From contig NZ_CP011456.1 in NCBI RefSeq assembly GCF_001277295.1, positions 186,001 to 250,000 on the forward strand: a stretch of 64,000 bases of DNA, written 5' to 3'. Shown piece after piece: positions 8,802-17,630 of the stretch (positions are counted from its first letter, which is position 1; every line of letters starts with the position of its first letter). The notes beneath the pieces are model-generated. The model saw only the letters and a list, made by a program, of their open reading frames with translations, made no database searches and was not told the origin of the DNA. Made by a program: the position numbers and the translations under genes. Source of the DNA: Anabaena sp. WA102 (lineage in GTDB: Bacteria; Cyanobacteriota; Cyanobacteriia; Cyanobacteriales; Nostocaceae).

Positions 8802-9163
8802 TGATAAGAGAACTCCACAAAAAAAATGATCCAATTTTGTAGGATGGGCATCCTTGCCCGTCCTTGATGATTAGCGGGCAATTCGTCCCGCACCACAAGA
8901 AATTTTGGGATATTTTTTTGATTGGAAGTCTCTAATAAACCTGTGCTGCATGAGTTGTCATTGCGAGTGAAAGGAAGCAATCTCTTGACAACCGATAAAC
9001 CACCTAACGCAAAAATCTCTCAAACCCTTATTCCTCTGTGTCCTCTGCGCCTCCGTGGTTCGTTAATCAGGATAATTTATTTCTTGGAAGTCCCTAATTG
9101 ATAAAGCCAGGGAATAAATTCCCTGTCTCATAGCAAAAGTCGGTTAAAACCGACTGTTTTGGA
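8802..9163. repeat. Intergenic repeats between convergent urtE and pheT
   Basis: No gene is supported. Ends of the miniature family that is complete at 60316-60426 are visible: TTGGAAGTCTCTAA at about 8925-8938 and TTGGAAGTCCCTAA at about 9083-9096. A GGATGGGCATCCTTGCCCGTCC hairpin region lies near 8840. Downstream of pheT are two hairpins, GGGAATAAATTCCC (about 9110) and AGTCGGTTAAAACCGACT (about 9138), which could end its transcript; a similar pair occurs at about 21890-21950. Confidence 0.5.
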
Positions 9164-11599
9164 TTAACTTCTCAAATTCACACCAAATTTTTCAACTAAG
9201 GCTGTCCGCACTTGATTATGAACTGGTTCGATTTCATTTTCAGTAAGAGTGCGATCGCTGGCACGATATACTAAACGAAACGCTAAACTACGTTGTCCTG
9301 TGGGAACGTGTTCACCCCGATATTCATCAAACAATTCCACCGAGTTTAATAACCCTTTCCCAGCTTTATTAATGACCTTTTCAATTTCGGAAACCGTCAC
9401 TTTCACAGGGGCAAAAAACGCCAAATCTCTGTCACTAGCTGGATAGGTAGAATAGGAACTGAATTTGGGAACTAGCAAATCATCATGATCCCAAGCATCC
9501 AACAGAGCATCTAAATCCAATTGAAACACATAAACGGCTTCTGGTAAATCTTTCTCTCGACGTAATTGGGGGTGAATTTGTCCGAATGTTCCCAGTCTAC
9601 TACCTTTTACCCACAATGAAGCTGTGCGTCCAGGATGTAAACGAGAATCTCGATTTTCAGGTTGAAATTCTACCGTTAATTTTAGTTGTTTAAAGACACT
9701 TTCTAAAATGCCTTTGGCTTCAAACCAAGTAATCGCTTCTTCCTTACCACCTCTTGACCATTTACCGACAGTGATATCACCACCAATAATTCCAGCCAGG
9801 ATTTCCGCTTCTTGTAAACCCTCTTCTTCGCGCCAGAAAATCCGCCCGATTTCAAAACCGTTTAATGCTCCATTTCCTTGCTCTATATTATATTGAAAAG
9901 CGGTAATTAAACCGGAAATTAAATCAGTGCGTAAAGCCGAATATTCAGCGAACAAAGGGTTACTTAAAATGATCTGTTTATCTTCACCTGGTTTCACCAA
10001 AGAATAATGAATTAATTCAGTCAAACCTTCAGCGCGGAGATAAGCGCGTAACCTGCGAATTAATTCTTGTTCTAAAGATAGATAACCAGCTTCGGATTTT
10101 TCTGGTAAAGTATCACAGAACTTATCATAACCATATAACCGGGCAATTTCTTCAATTAAATCAATTTCCCGTTCTAAATCGCGGTAACGATAGGGAGGTA
10201 CGGTAACTGTCCAATTCCGGTCATCAATTTTGGCTAATTTACATCCTAAAGCCGTGAGAATTTTTTCGACATCTGACCCTTGTAATTCTCCTGTTTCGAG
10301 TCCTAGTTCAATCGGACCTAGCACTTCATTAACTTTATCTAAACGCAGGTTAATAGAATGTGACCAAGTAGAAATATCTGGACGATAATCGGAAATTTCT
10401 TGCTGAACAATCACCCCTGCGGCTAATTCACTAATTAAGGATAAAGCGCGGTGACAAGCTATTTCTAATTCGGCGCGATTTACGCCCCTTTCGTATCTAC
10501 CAGAAGCCTCACTTCTTAACCCCGCACTGCGAGAAGAACGCCGAATAGCCACAGAATCAAATAACGCAGCTTCTAAAACTAAACTTTGTGTACCTTCATG
10601 AACTTCTGTTTCTGCACCACCCATAACACCTGCTAAAGCCACCGCTTGATTATTAGCGGTAATTAATAAATTTTGGGTTGATAAATTACGAATATTTCCA
10701 TCTAAGGTTTTTAAAGTTTCCCCAGTTTCCGCAAACCGCACACCAATGATTAAATTTTCCCCCCCACCTACAGATTGTAAACGCTCTTTGTCGAAAGCGT
10801 GAAGCGGTTGTCCTCTTTCTAATAAAACATAGTTTGTGATATCAACTACATTATTAATTGGTCTGACTCCAGCAGCCCGTAAACGTTGTTGTAACCATTC
10901 AGGAGAAGCCGCAATTTTGATGTTTTCGACAACTGTACCAATATAAGCAGGACAAGCTTGGGTTTCGGAAATTTTTAAAGTGATGCTTTTCGCAGTCTTG
11001 GTATTTTCTACTTCTGCAATTGGGGGAATTGATAATTTTCCCCCAGTTAAAGCTGCTACTTCCCGTGCAATACCCACCATAGATAAAGCGTCAGCCCGGT
11101 TAGCAGTAGCGGTGACATCTAAAATCACATCTTCCAAACCCAATAGGGGACGAACATCACTACCCACCACCATGTTTTCTTCAGGGAAGATATGAATACC
11201 GTCAATATCAGTGGGTAAACCCAGTTCTTTTAAAGAGCATATCATCCCATTGGAGGGAACACCCCGCAGTTTTGCGGGTTTGATTTTTAAATCAATGTTG
11301 GGTAAATAAGTTCCTGTGGTGGCGACAGGGACATAGATATCTGCGCGGACGTTCGCAGCACCGCAAACGATATTTACAGTCTCAGCAGCCCCAATATCTA
11401 CGGTACAAACGCTCAATTTGTCTGCATTGGGGTGTGGTTGACGTTCCAGCACTTTCCCCACAACTACACCATTTGCCCAAGTGCGGCGGTCTTCTATATC
11501 TTCTACTTCAAACCCTGCCATTGTCAAGGTTTCCGCCAGTTCTTCTGGGGTGAGTTTGATTTCTACGAGTTCTTTTAACCAGTTTAGAGAAATACGCAT
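9164..11599 (-). CDS. pheT: Phenylalanyl-tRNA synthetase beta subunit
   Basis: The 811-aa protein is the beta chain of the cytoplasmic (alpha-beta)2 enzyme that charges tRNA-Phe. In order it shows an N-terminal segment (MRISLNWLKELV), an EMAP/OB-fold tRNA-binding domain at about 40-150, the B3/B4 editing domain (RPINNVVDITNYVLLERGQP), the B5 domain at about 410-480, a core domain (LREEG-like RAYLRAEGLTELIHYSLV) and a C-terminal FDX-ACB anticodon-binding domain from about 717. Length matches the family. pheS is not in the window, which is common in cyanobacteria. The ATG at 11599 is the only sensible start. Confidence 0.96.
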   Translation of the reverse strand: MRISLNWLKELVEIKLTPEELAETLTMAGFEVEDIEDRRTWANGVVVGKVLERQPHPNADKLSVCTVDIGAAETVNIVCGAANVRADIYVPVATTGTYLPNIDLKIKPAKLRGVPSNGMICSLKELGLPTDIDGIHIFPEENMVVGSDVRPLLGLEDVILDVTATANRADALSMVGIAREVAALTGGKLSIPPIAEVENTKTAKSITLKISETQACPAYIGTVVENIKIAASPEWLQQRLRAAGVRPINNVVDITNYVLLERGQPLHAFDKERLQSVGGGENLIIGVRFAETGETLKTLDGNIRNLSTQNLLITANNQAVALAGVMGGAETEVHEGTQSLVLEAALFDSVAIRRSSRSAGLRSEASGRYERGVNRAELEIACHRALSLISELAAGVIVQQEISDYRPDISTWSHSINLRLDKVNEVLGPIELGLETGELQGSDVEKILTALGCKLAKIDDRNWTVTVPPYRYRDLEREIDLIEEIARLYGYDKFCDTLPEKSEAGYLSLEQELIRRLRAYLRAEGLTELIHYSLVKPGEDKQIILSNPLFAEYSALRTDLISGLITAFQYNIEQGNGALNGFEIGRIFWREEEGLQEAEILAGIIGGDITVGKWSRGGKEEAITWFEAKGILESVFKQLKLTVEFQPENRDSRLHPGRTASLWVKGSRLGTFGQIHPQLRREKDLPEAVYVFQLDLDALLDAWDHDDLLVPKFSSYSTYPASDRDLAFFAPVKVTVSEIEKVINKAGKGLLNSVELFDEYRGEHVPTGQRSLAFRLVYRASDRTLTENEIEPVHNQVRTALVEKFGVNLRS

Positions 11600-11669
11600 G
11601 GAGTCTGTTTGTTTAGATTTGTCTTTCGCTCTAATTTTATATATTAAGTGAAAATTATCAGATTTTTTG

Positions 11670-11727
11670 GCGTTGCTGATTTAATGTAGGAATTAGCCTC
11701 ACGCAAAGGCGCAAAGACGCAAAGAAT
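11670..11727. repeat. Partial copy of the GGCGTTGCTGA element
   Basis: GGCGTTGCTGATTTAATG followed by the GCAAAGGCGCAAAGACGCAAAG core matches the left half of the element at 1723-1834; the right terminal repeat is missing. Confidence 0.55.
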
Positions 11728-11846
11728 ATGAGTTAAAGAAATCTAATTTTTCCTTTTTATAGTACAGATGTGATATGCAAACTATCTACATTTTTTTCAC
11801 TGGATGTCTATTATGATTAATTTAGTAGATATCAGAATCTATTCCT

Positions 11847-12560
11847 ATGGGAGATATGTCCACTATGGTACAGCAATTATCAGCAGAAACCACACCAGAA
11901 ATCATTTATCCTGACAGCGACGGTCAACCAATGGCAGATAATACTAAACAATATCAATGGATTGTTAAAATTAAAGAAAATTTAGAAATATTATTTGCAT
12001 CACGAGATGATGTATTTATTGCAGGTGATTTACTTTGGTATCCTATCGAGGGAAGTGTCAAAACTTGTCAAGCACCTGATGTTATGGTGGTGTTTGGTAG
12101 ACCAAAAGTAGATAGAGGTTCTTATCAACAATGGAAAGAAAATAATATTCCTCCTCAAGTGGTTTTTGAAATTTTATCACCGGGAAATCGTACTCCCAAA
12201 ATGATTAATAAATCGCTTTTTTATCAACGTTATGGTGTGGAAGAATATTATATTTATGATCCTGATACTTTAGAATTATCCGGTTTTGTGCGTTATCAAG
12301 ATGCTTTTATAGCCATTGAAGATATTAATGGTTGGATAAGTCCGAGATTGGGTATCCGGTTTCAACTTGTACTTGATAATTTAGAGATTTATTATCCTGA
12401 TGGTAACAAGTTTCTCACATCTGTGGAATTTGATCAACTTGCTAAACAAGAATATCAACGTGCTGAACAAGAACGTCAGGAGAAGCAAGTAGTTATTCAG
12501 CAGTATCAAGAATTATTAGCTAAGTTGCAAGAAAAGGGAATTGATTTAGATAATTTATGA
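11847..12560 (+). CDS. Uma2 family endonuclease-like protein (DUF820)
   Basis: This 237-aa protein is of the Uma2/DUF820 family, abundant in filamentous cyanobacteria and built on a PD-(D/E)XK nuclease fold. The probable active-site elements are APDVMVVF (Asp) and QVVFEILSPGN (Glu), with the following RYGVEEYYIYDPD strand. A charged, Gln/Glu-rich coiled tail starts at about residue 205. ATGs at 11847, 11856 and 11865 are all possible; GGGAG 10 bases before 11865 favours the last. The biological role of these proteins is unknown. A related paralogue lies at 12849. Confidence 0.8.
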   Translation: MGDMSTMVQQLSAETTPEIIYPDSDGQPMADNTKQYQWIVKIKENLEILFASRDDVFIAGDLLWYPIEGSVKTCQAPDVMVVFGRPKVDRGSYQQWKENNIPPQVVFEILSPGNRTPKMINKSLFYQRYGVEEYYIYDPDTLELSGFVRYQDAFIAIEDINGWISPRLGIRFQLVLDNLEIYYPDGNKFLTSVEFDQLAKQEYQRAEQERQEKQVVIQQYQELLAKLQEKGIDLDNL

Positions 12561-12746
12561 TTATATGGTAGGGTATTATGCACCGCGAGAAAAGAACAGG
12601 AGACATTAGAAAAAGAATATCAATCAAGTTTAAATACACTCTTACCTATCAAAAAACAACTGAAACAATGTGATTGGTTAATTGATGAAATTGTTTATCG
12701 GTTGTATGGTTTAACTGAAGAAGAAAAAGCCATAATTCAAGGATAA
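12561..12746 (+). pseudogene. C-terminal relic of a DNA methyltransferase/restriction enzyme
   Basis: Directly after the Uma2 stop, an open stretch in the same frame encodes 61 residues without a start codon, ending CDWLIDEIVYRLYGLTEEE plus KAIIQG and a stop. The LIDEIVYRLYGLTEEE ending is typical of the C-terminus of class I N6-adenine DNA methylases and fused restriction-modification proteins. Nothing of the catalytic domain is present, so this is a decayed fragment. Confidence 0.55.
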
Positions 12747-12750
12747 AAAT

Positions 12751-12811
12751 ATCCCCGACTTCTGTTTTCATTTTGTAAATAAATGATAGATTTTTCTTAG
12801 AAGTCGGGGAT
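12751..12811. repeat. ATCCCCGACTTCT palindrome, interrupted copy
   Basis: ATCCCCGACTTCT (12751-12763) pairs with AGAAGTCGGGGAT (12799-12811). In the other copies the two arms almost touch; here 35 AT-rich bases separate them. It lies after the methylase relic and may act as a terminator. Confidence 0.6.
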
Positions 12812-12848
12812 CTGGATTATAATAAAAATAGAATTGGTAATATCAATC

Positions 12849-13568
12849 ATGCTAAAATACAGCCAATCAAATTGTTTACCTTCATCTAAGGAATTACCCG
12901 ACTCTGACGACACACCAGTGGATAACGAACTACAAGATTTAATTCCCGGTTTATTAAAAGCCATGTTAGCCTTAATCTGGTTCCAAAGATGGGATTGGTT
13001 TTTTGGCGTAGACATGGGAATATATTATGATCCAGATAAACCTGCAATTGTCCCAGATGGATTTTTAAGTATTGGTATTCCCAGATTAATTGATGAAGAT
13101 TTACGCCGCAGTTATGTATTATGGGAAGAACAAAAATTACCGATTTTAGTGTTAGAAATAGTGTCTCATACCTATAGGGGAGAATATAGCACTAAGAAAG
13201 ATTTTTATGCTCAAGAATTGGGTATATTATATTATGTAGTTTATAATTCTCAGCGTAAAAGAAAACAACGTTTAGAGGTTTACAAATTAGTCAATGGAGA
13301 ATATAAATTACTGTCAGGAAACCCTGTTTTTCTACCAGAGATAGGGTTAGGAATAGGAATGGAAAAAGCAACATATCAAGGAATAACTAGGGAATGGTTA
13401 TATTGGTTTGATGAAAATGGAAAACGATTTTTAACACCAGAAGAAAGGATGCAACAAAGTGAGGAAAAACATTTAGAATCTGAAAGAAAATGGTTAGAAT
13501 CTGAGGAAAAGGCTAATAAATTAGCAAAGATGTTAAAAAAATTAGGAGTTGATCCTGAAAATTTATAG
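12849..13568 (+). CDS. Uma2 family endonuclease-like protein (DUF820), second copy
   Basis: This 239-aa protein is a diverged relative of the protein at 11847. It shows the Uma2 elements IVPDGFLSIG (Asp region) and LPILVLEIVSHTYRGE (Glu region), then LGILYYVVYN and a charged tail with three repeats of SEEK/SERKWLESEEK at about residues 200-225. I place the start at the ATG at 12849; a TTG five codons upstream is possible but unsupported. The last six bases overlap the convergent gene at 13563. Function is not established for the family. Confidence 0.78.
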   Translation: MLKYSQSNCLPSSKELPDSDDTPVDNELQDLIPGLLKAMLALIWFQRWDWFFGVDMGIYYDPDKPAIVPDGFLSIGIPRLIDEDLRRSYVLWEEQKLPILVLEIVSHTYRGEYSTKKDFYAQELGILYYVVYNSQRKRKQRLEVYKLVNGEYKLLSGNPVFLPEIGLGIGMEKATYQGITREWLYWFDENGKRFLTPEERMQQSEEKHLESERKWLESEEKANKLAKMLKKLGVDPENL

Positions 13569-13880
13569 CGTGTGAATTAAATCTGCAAAACCGTAAATAC
13601 TAATTCCTAATAACAGTAATGCGGTAAATTGGGTAAGGCGTTGTTGAGTTAAAACTGTGTGGTTGTTTCCGGTGGGAGACATTGCTTCCCGGACTAATAT
13701 AGAAGTTGATGCTCCCACGACAAAACTTAAACCTAGTATGATGTAGGGTTTATCTGGGACAATGGTGGAGACTGTCAGCAGAGCGATCGCTAATGTCAAC
13801 ATTAATAACTCCACAAATCGGGGTGGATGATCTTGAATAAATAAAATCAAGCTATTTAACCAAAAATTCCAGGTTCTCAT
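13563..13880 (-). CDS. Small integral membrane protein of unknown function
   Basis: The 105-aa protein has three hydrophobic segments: about residues 22-40 (VELLMLTLAIALLTVSTIV), 46-60 (YIILGLSFVVGASTS) and 85-103 (LTQFTALLLLGISIYGFAD). I do not recognise a named family. It is convergent with the Uma2 gene (6-bp overlap) and lies downstream of chlI on the same strand, 61 bp apart, so it might be read from the chlI transcript through the hairpin at 13908. Confidence 0.65.
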   Translation of the reverse strand: MRTWNFWLNSLILFIQDHPPRFVELLMLTLAIALLTVSTIVPDKPYIILGLSFVVGASTSILVREAMSPTGNNHTVLTQQRLTQFTALLLLGISIYGFADLIHTL

Positions 13881-13907
13881 AATTTGTCAGTTGTTAATTA
13901 ACTGTTG

Positions 13908-13933
13908 TAGAGACGTTCCATGGAACGTCTCTA
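13908..13933. terminator. Perfect 26-bp palindrome downstream of chlI
   Basis: TAGAGACGTTCCA is followed directly by its exact complement TGGAACGTCTCTA. The same palindrome family recurs at about 21811-21838 (TAGAGACGTTCTATAGAACGTCTCTA), so it is a dispersed repeat that may act as a terminator for chlI. Confidence 0.55.
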
Positions 13934-13941
13934 TATTAAAA

Positions 13942-15060
13942 CTAACGAGCGCCAGCTTTTACCCCTGCACCAGTTTTCTGAGTTGAGTCTTCTGGAAGTT
14001 CCACACCAAAAACTCGACAAAAGACCTTTTCTACCTTATATCCTGTATCAATGGATTCTAAAGGATCTTTCCGCAGACGGTGACGCAGACATAATGTAAT
14101 TACCCGCCGGATATCGTCAACTGTTACTTCTGTCCGACCTTCAAAAGCGGTTAAGGCTTTAGCCGCACGGTTTGTCACAATGTCACCCCGCAACCCGTCC
14201 ACATCTAATTCTGAACAAACTTCGGAAATTTTTACCCGGAAGTCATAGTCTAAATTAACTTGTGGTAATAAGTTTTGGGCATTGACAATTTTCTCTTGTA
14301 ATGCTACTTGGGGAGCTTGGTGTTTTTCTAAATACACAGGCGGATTTTGGTCAAATTCACCCCGTTCTTCCACAATTTGCACCCGCAAAGCTGGTTCTTT
14401 CACAGTGCGGATTTCTGCGTGCATTCCAAAACGGTCAAGGAGTTGGGGACGCAGTTCCCCTTCTTCTGGGTTTCCCGAACCAACGAGAACAAACTTGGCT
14501 GGGTGACGGATAGAAATCCCCTCCCGTTCCACAGTGTTCCAACCACTAGCAGCGGAATCGAGGAGTACGTCTACCAAGTGGTCATCTAATAAGTTGACCT
14601 CATCAACGTAAAGAATACCCCGGTTAGCTTTGGCTAGGAGTCCGGGTTCAAAGGCTTTGACACCCTCAGATAAGGCTTTTTCAATGTCAATTGTCCCACA
14701 AACTCGGTCTTCTGTCGCACCCAATGGTAAATCTACCATTTGTACCTTTTTGTGAGTGACGGGAATTTCCAACCCTTGGGCTACCTGTTGACGGACTTCA
14801 TCACTCATCAAGTCCGTGTCGCTGGGGTCACTGTTGAAAGGGTCATTGGCGACAACAGGGATTTCTGGTAAAAGGTCCGCCAAGGCGCGGATAGTTGTAG
14901 ATTTTCCGGTGCCGCGATCGCCCATAATCATTACACCACCAATTTTGGGGTCAATGACATTTAACAGCAGTGCCAGTTTCATTTCTTCTTGACCAACGAT
15001 GGCTGTAAATGGAAAGACCGCACGACGCGCACTCGCACTAGCTTGAGCAGTTGAAGTCAC
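13942..15060 (-). CDS. chlI: Magnesium chelatase ATPase subunit I
   Basis: This 372-aa AAA+ protein is the ATPase subunit of magnesium chelatase, which inserts Mg into protoporphyrin IX as the first step towards chlorophyll. It shows FPFTAIVGQEEMK (about 16-28), Walker A GDRGTGKS at 47-54, Walker B ILYVDEVNLL at 149-158 and the arginine-bearing RPQLLDRFG motif. It works as a hexamer with ChlD and ChlH, neither of which is here. The length is normal. A FurA-like repeat (15201-15250) lies about 140 bp upstream, so iron control is possible but unproven. Confidence 0.96.
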   Translation of the reverse strand: MTSTAQASASARRAVFPFTAIVGQEEMKLALLLNVIDPKIGGVMIMGDRGTGKSTTIRALADLLPEIPVVANDPFNSDPSDTDLMSDEVRQQVAQGLEIPVTHKKVQMVDLPLGATEDRVCGTIDIEKALSEGVKAFEPGLLAKANRGILYVDEVNLLDDHLVDVLLDSAASGWNTVEREGISIRHPAKFVLVGSGNPEEGELRPQLLDRFGMHAEIRTVKEPALRVQIVEERGEFDQNPPVYLEKHQAPQVALQEKIVNAQNLLPQVNLDYDFRVKISEVCSELDVDGLRGDIVTNRAAKALTAFEGRTEVTVDDIRRVITLCLRHRLRKDPLESIDTGYKVEKVFCRVFGVELPEDSTQKTGAGVKAGAR

Positions 15061-15200
15061 TAAATTACCTTAACAATATTTTTTATTACAATTCTTTATT
15101 TTGACACATTTTGGGGAGGTGGGTTGGTTGTTCGTTAAAAGCCAATCTTCTTATAAGTTTTTTAAATCTGACTTTTACAAAAAAAGCACAAGACTATGTT

Positions 15201-15250
15201 TATTGAGAATAAATCTGCTTCATTCTCAAGATTGTTGAGAATGATTGCAA
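15201..15250. promoter_or_regulatory. TTGAGAAT/ATTCTCAA repeat, possible FurA box
   Basis: TATTGAGAAT, CATTCTCAAG and TTGTTGAGAATGATT occur within 50 bases. Read on the minus strand these give ATTCTCAATA, close to the AT-rich iron-box consensus reported for FurA of Anabaena as I recall it. Similar triple motifs lie inside the repeats at 17631 and 21528. Binding is inference. Confidence 0.35.
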
Positions 15251-15351
15251 TAAGGTAACGATTTTACTAGGTTCTTGACCTCTTGACTTTTTGTGCTATT
15301 ATCAAGATATATAATTTGGTGGCTATAATGTCTAAATTTTAGAATACAGAA

Positions 15352-15395
15352 ATTGTCAGCATCAGGATAACCAGAATTTAAGAATTGACAGGATG
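15352..15395 (-). repeat. Single copy of the 53-bp repeat unit
   Basis: On the minus strand it reads CATCCTGTCAATTCTTAAAT then a TCCTGATGCTGACAA ending, a diverged single unit of the array at 38280-38697. Another single unit lies at about 60249-60293. Confidence 0.55.
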
Positions 15396-15536
15396 TGAGT
15401 AAATTAAAATCCTGTTCATTGTTTGATCTTGTAAATCCTGATTCTCATAAAATTATTAAAATTATCGGAAAAATAACTGAAATTGCTGAGAAACAAGTAT
15501 TATCTTCAGTAGGGATATTCCGCATTCCGCAACTAT

Positions 15537-15680
15537 CAGTTTCTGCACAGAAAACCCAAACCGCCCATTACTATATTTGACCCACAACCCGTCAATAATG
15601 CGGAGGTCATCACAGGGAAAACTATCAATACTTTTAACATTTAACCAACCTTCTTTTTCTCGGTTTGCTACCACTAACTA
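15537..15680 (-). pseudogene. GUN4-domain fragment
   Basis: The minus strand encodes VVANREKEGWLNVKSIDSFP then CDDLRIIDGLWVKYSNGRFG and FSVQKLI, the most conserved core of the GUN4 (tetrapyrrole-binding) domain. A stop codon lies two codons before this segment, exactly where tnpB sequence begins on the other strand, and homology is lost after FSVQKLI. It is therefore an internal piece of a destroyed GUN4 gene. Intact GUN4 sequence occurs in the fusion protein at 22062. Confidence 0.65.
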
Positions 15681-15682
15681 AT

Positions 15683-16222
15683 TGTAGAGAAGATTTTCTC
15701 CATAAACTATCTCGTAGGATAGTTAACGAAAACCAAGTTATTGTGGTGGAAAATCTTCATGTTAAAGGCATGATGCAAAATCACTGCCTAGCCAAATCTA
15801 TTCAACAAGTTGGCTGGGGGATGTTTTGCACCATGCTTAAATACAAAGCAGAAAACGAAGGGAAGATTTATCAAGAAGTTGATAGATTCTTTCCTTCGTC
15901 GAAAACTTGTCATGTATGCCTTAATCAAGTGGGTAGTTTGCCACTTGATATAAGATTCTGGACTTGTGAAAAGTGCCAGACTAGACATGATAGAGATATT
16001 AATGCAGCAATAAACCTCAGAGATGAGGGACTACGAATTTTGACCTCTGGAACGGGGGATAAAGCGATGAAGTGTGGTCTTGGGGGTTTCCCCCATGAAC
16101 AACTTCATCAAGAAGCCTGTCGCCCAGAAATAAGTCGCAGTAATAGAGGACGCAAGAAGTCTACTACTGTGCTTTCTGTTGGACAGGAAGCCGACACTGT
16201 ACCGTCAGGTCAGTGTGGGTAG
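15683..16222 (+). pseudogene. tnpB: TnpB C-terminal fragment (IS200/IS605 family)
   Basis: About 180 residues match the C-terminal half of IS200/IS605 TnpB, an RNA-guided nuclease related to Cas12. Present are the RuvC-II glutamate in VIVVENLHVKGM, the zinc ribbon CHVCLNQ...CEKC, and the RuvC-III aspartate in HDRDINAAIN. The N-terminal half, including the RuvC-I aspartate, is missing, so nuclease activity is not expected. The tail ending VGQEADTVPSGQCG and the following GTGGGTAGTTCAC look like the normal gene end and transposon right end at about 16232; in active elements the guide (omega) RNA overlaps this region. No tnpA is present. Confidence 0.8.
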
Positions 16223-16561
16223 TTCACGTATATACCTTTCACGCAAAAGTAACTTATTACCGCACTTTTGACAATATTGAAAATTATCAGGGTTAGGAAA
16301 AAGACAGTCAGGATTAAGACATTGACGCATAGACTCACAACCAAGGCTCCGTTGTAATTTTACCCTAATTAATCAAGATTTACGCAAAATCTCTCAAAAC
16401 CTCATTTCTCTGCGTCTGGAGGGGTTCATTTAAAAAAATATATAACTTAACTAACACCCAGATCCCCGATTTCTTTAAGAAATCGGGGATCTATCTTCTC
16501 AAATCATGCTACAATTACGCACTGACCTCAACCATACCCAAAAACCCCAACATCCAATTTC
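16223..16561. other. Intergenic region after tnpB relic
   Basis: Holds the probable transposon right end (to about 16232), a TTTACGCAAAATCTCTCAAA repeat near 16379 that recurs elsewhere, and the palindrome at 16460-16492. No gene is visible. Confidence 0.45.
16460..16492. repeat. AGATCCCCGATTTC palindrome
   Basis: AGATCCCCGATTTCTT pairs with AAGAAATCGGGGATCT, a copy of the ATCCCCGACTTCTT family in which both arms carry a matching base change (GATTTC/GAAATC), so pairing is kept. It lies about 70 bp before the SDR gene. Confidence 0.65.
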
Positions 16562-17518
16562 ATGACCAAAAAACGTATTTTAGTTACAGGTGCAAGTGGC
16601 TGTATCGGTCACTATATCAGCGAAGCCTTAATTCAAAACACCAATCACGAATTATATCTCCTGGTTAGAAACCCTAATAAACTCCAAGTAGATACTACAG
16701 TCCGTCCTGGAATCACCATTCTTCAGGGTGATATGCAAGAGATTGGTAAATTCTCTAATTTACTCAAAACCATTGATATCGCCGTATTAACAGCCACTTC
16801 CTGGGGTGGTGAGGGCATTTTTGATATTAATGTCTTCAAAACTCTAGAATTAATGAATCTGCTAAATCCCGAAAGATGTGAACAGGTAATTTATTTTTCC
16901 ACTGCGAGTGTTTTAAATAACGAAAACAAACCACTCAAAGAAGCTGGAGAAATTGGTACAGATTATATCCGTTCTAAATATGATTGTTTACATCAAATCG
17001 AAAAGTTAGCTATTTTTCCCAAAATTACCACGGTTTTTCCTACCTTAGTATTAGGTGGTGATGACAAAAAACCCTATTCTCATCTCACATCTGGTATTCC
17101 TGAAGTTACTAACTATATTAATTTTATTCGTTTTTTACAAGCAGATGGCAGTTTTCACTTCATTCATGGTAAAGATATTGCCACAGTTATCCAATATTTA
17201 ATTGATTATCCACCACAACAGGGAGATCCCCGCCGATTTGTGTTAGGACAATCTTCCCTAACAGCAAATCAAGCCATTGAAGAAGTTTGTGCTTATTTCC
17301 GTAAAAAGATTTATTTCCGCATTCCTTTATCTTTAGGTTTAGCTAATGTAATTATTGCTGTATTCCGCATTCAAATGGCAGCCTGGGATAGATTCTGTAT
17401 GAATTATCGTCATTTTAGCTATGCTAATGCCATTAATCCTAGCAGCTTTAATTTACCAAATTACTGTGCAACAATGACTGATGTTTTGAAAATTAGCAGC
17501 GTAAAAGCGGGAATTTAG
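16562..17518 (+). CDS. NAD(P)-dependent epimerase/dehydratase (extended SDR family)
   Basis: This 318-aa protein starts with the nucleotide-binding GASGCIG motif (about residues 10-16) after RILVT. The catalytic-type YIRSK (YxxxK) lies at about residue 136, and STASV provides the usual serine region at about 115. This places it with extended short-chain dehydrogenases acting on sugar-nucleotides or similar small molecules; the substrate is unknown. The ATG at 16562 gives the full Rossmann N-terminus. It stands alone among relics and is the only intact gene between chlI and the kinase. Confidence 0.82.
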   Translation: MTKKRILVTGASGCIGHYISEALIQNTNHELYLLVRNPNKLQVDTTVRPGITILQGDMQEIGKFSNLLKTIDIAVLTATSWGGEGIFDINVFKTLELMNLLNPERCEQVIYFSTASVLNNENKPLKEAGEIGTDYIRSKYDCLHQIEKLAIFPKITTVFPTLVLGGDDKKPYSHLTSGIPEVTNYINFIRFLQADGSFHFIHGKDIATVIQYLIDYPPQQGDPRRFVLGQSSLTANQAIEEVCAYFRKKIYFRIPLSLGLANVIIAVFRIQMAAWDRFCMNYRHFSYANAINPSSFNLPNYCATMTDVLKISSVKAGI

Positions 17519-17540
17519 ATCAATACCTTGTACATTTTCT

Positions 17541-17630
17541 GTAGGTTGGGTTGTTCGCGTGAGCGTTGCGGAGCAATAGCACAAAATCCAACATGAGCGT
17601 CGGGTTGCGCTGTCGCTTAACCCGACCTAC
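17541..17630. repeat. GTAGGTTGGGTT...AACCCGACCTAC dispersed repeat
   Basis: A 90-bp inverted-repeat element ending in CGGGTTGCGCTGTCGCTTAA and CCCGACCTAC. A shorter copy lies at 23440-23506. It directly abuts the 151-bp repeat at 17631. Confidence 0.6.

Larger units (their letters stand above)
15061..15536. other. Upstream region of chlI with regulatory-looking repeats
   Basis: No intact gene is supported here. The stretch contains the FurA-like inverted repeat at 15201-15250 and a single inverted copy of the 53-bp repeat unit at 15352-15395. The remaining bases are AT-rich and show nothing I can name. Confidence 0.45.

Noticed and set aside
8798..8980. A 60-codon minus-strand frame after urtE
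   Set aside because: It is made of intergenic repeat DNA between convergent genes.
14282..14589. Three plus-strand frames inside chlI
   Set aside because: They are antisense to a highly conserved gene and carry no domain.
15395..15580. A 61-codon plus-strand frame starting with GTG
   Set aside because: It is antisense to the GUN4 fragment and has no recognisable features.
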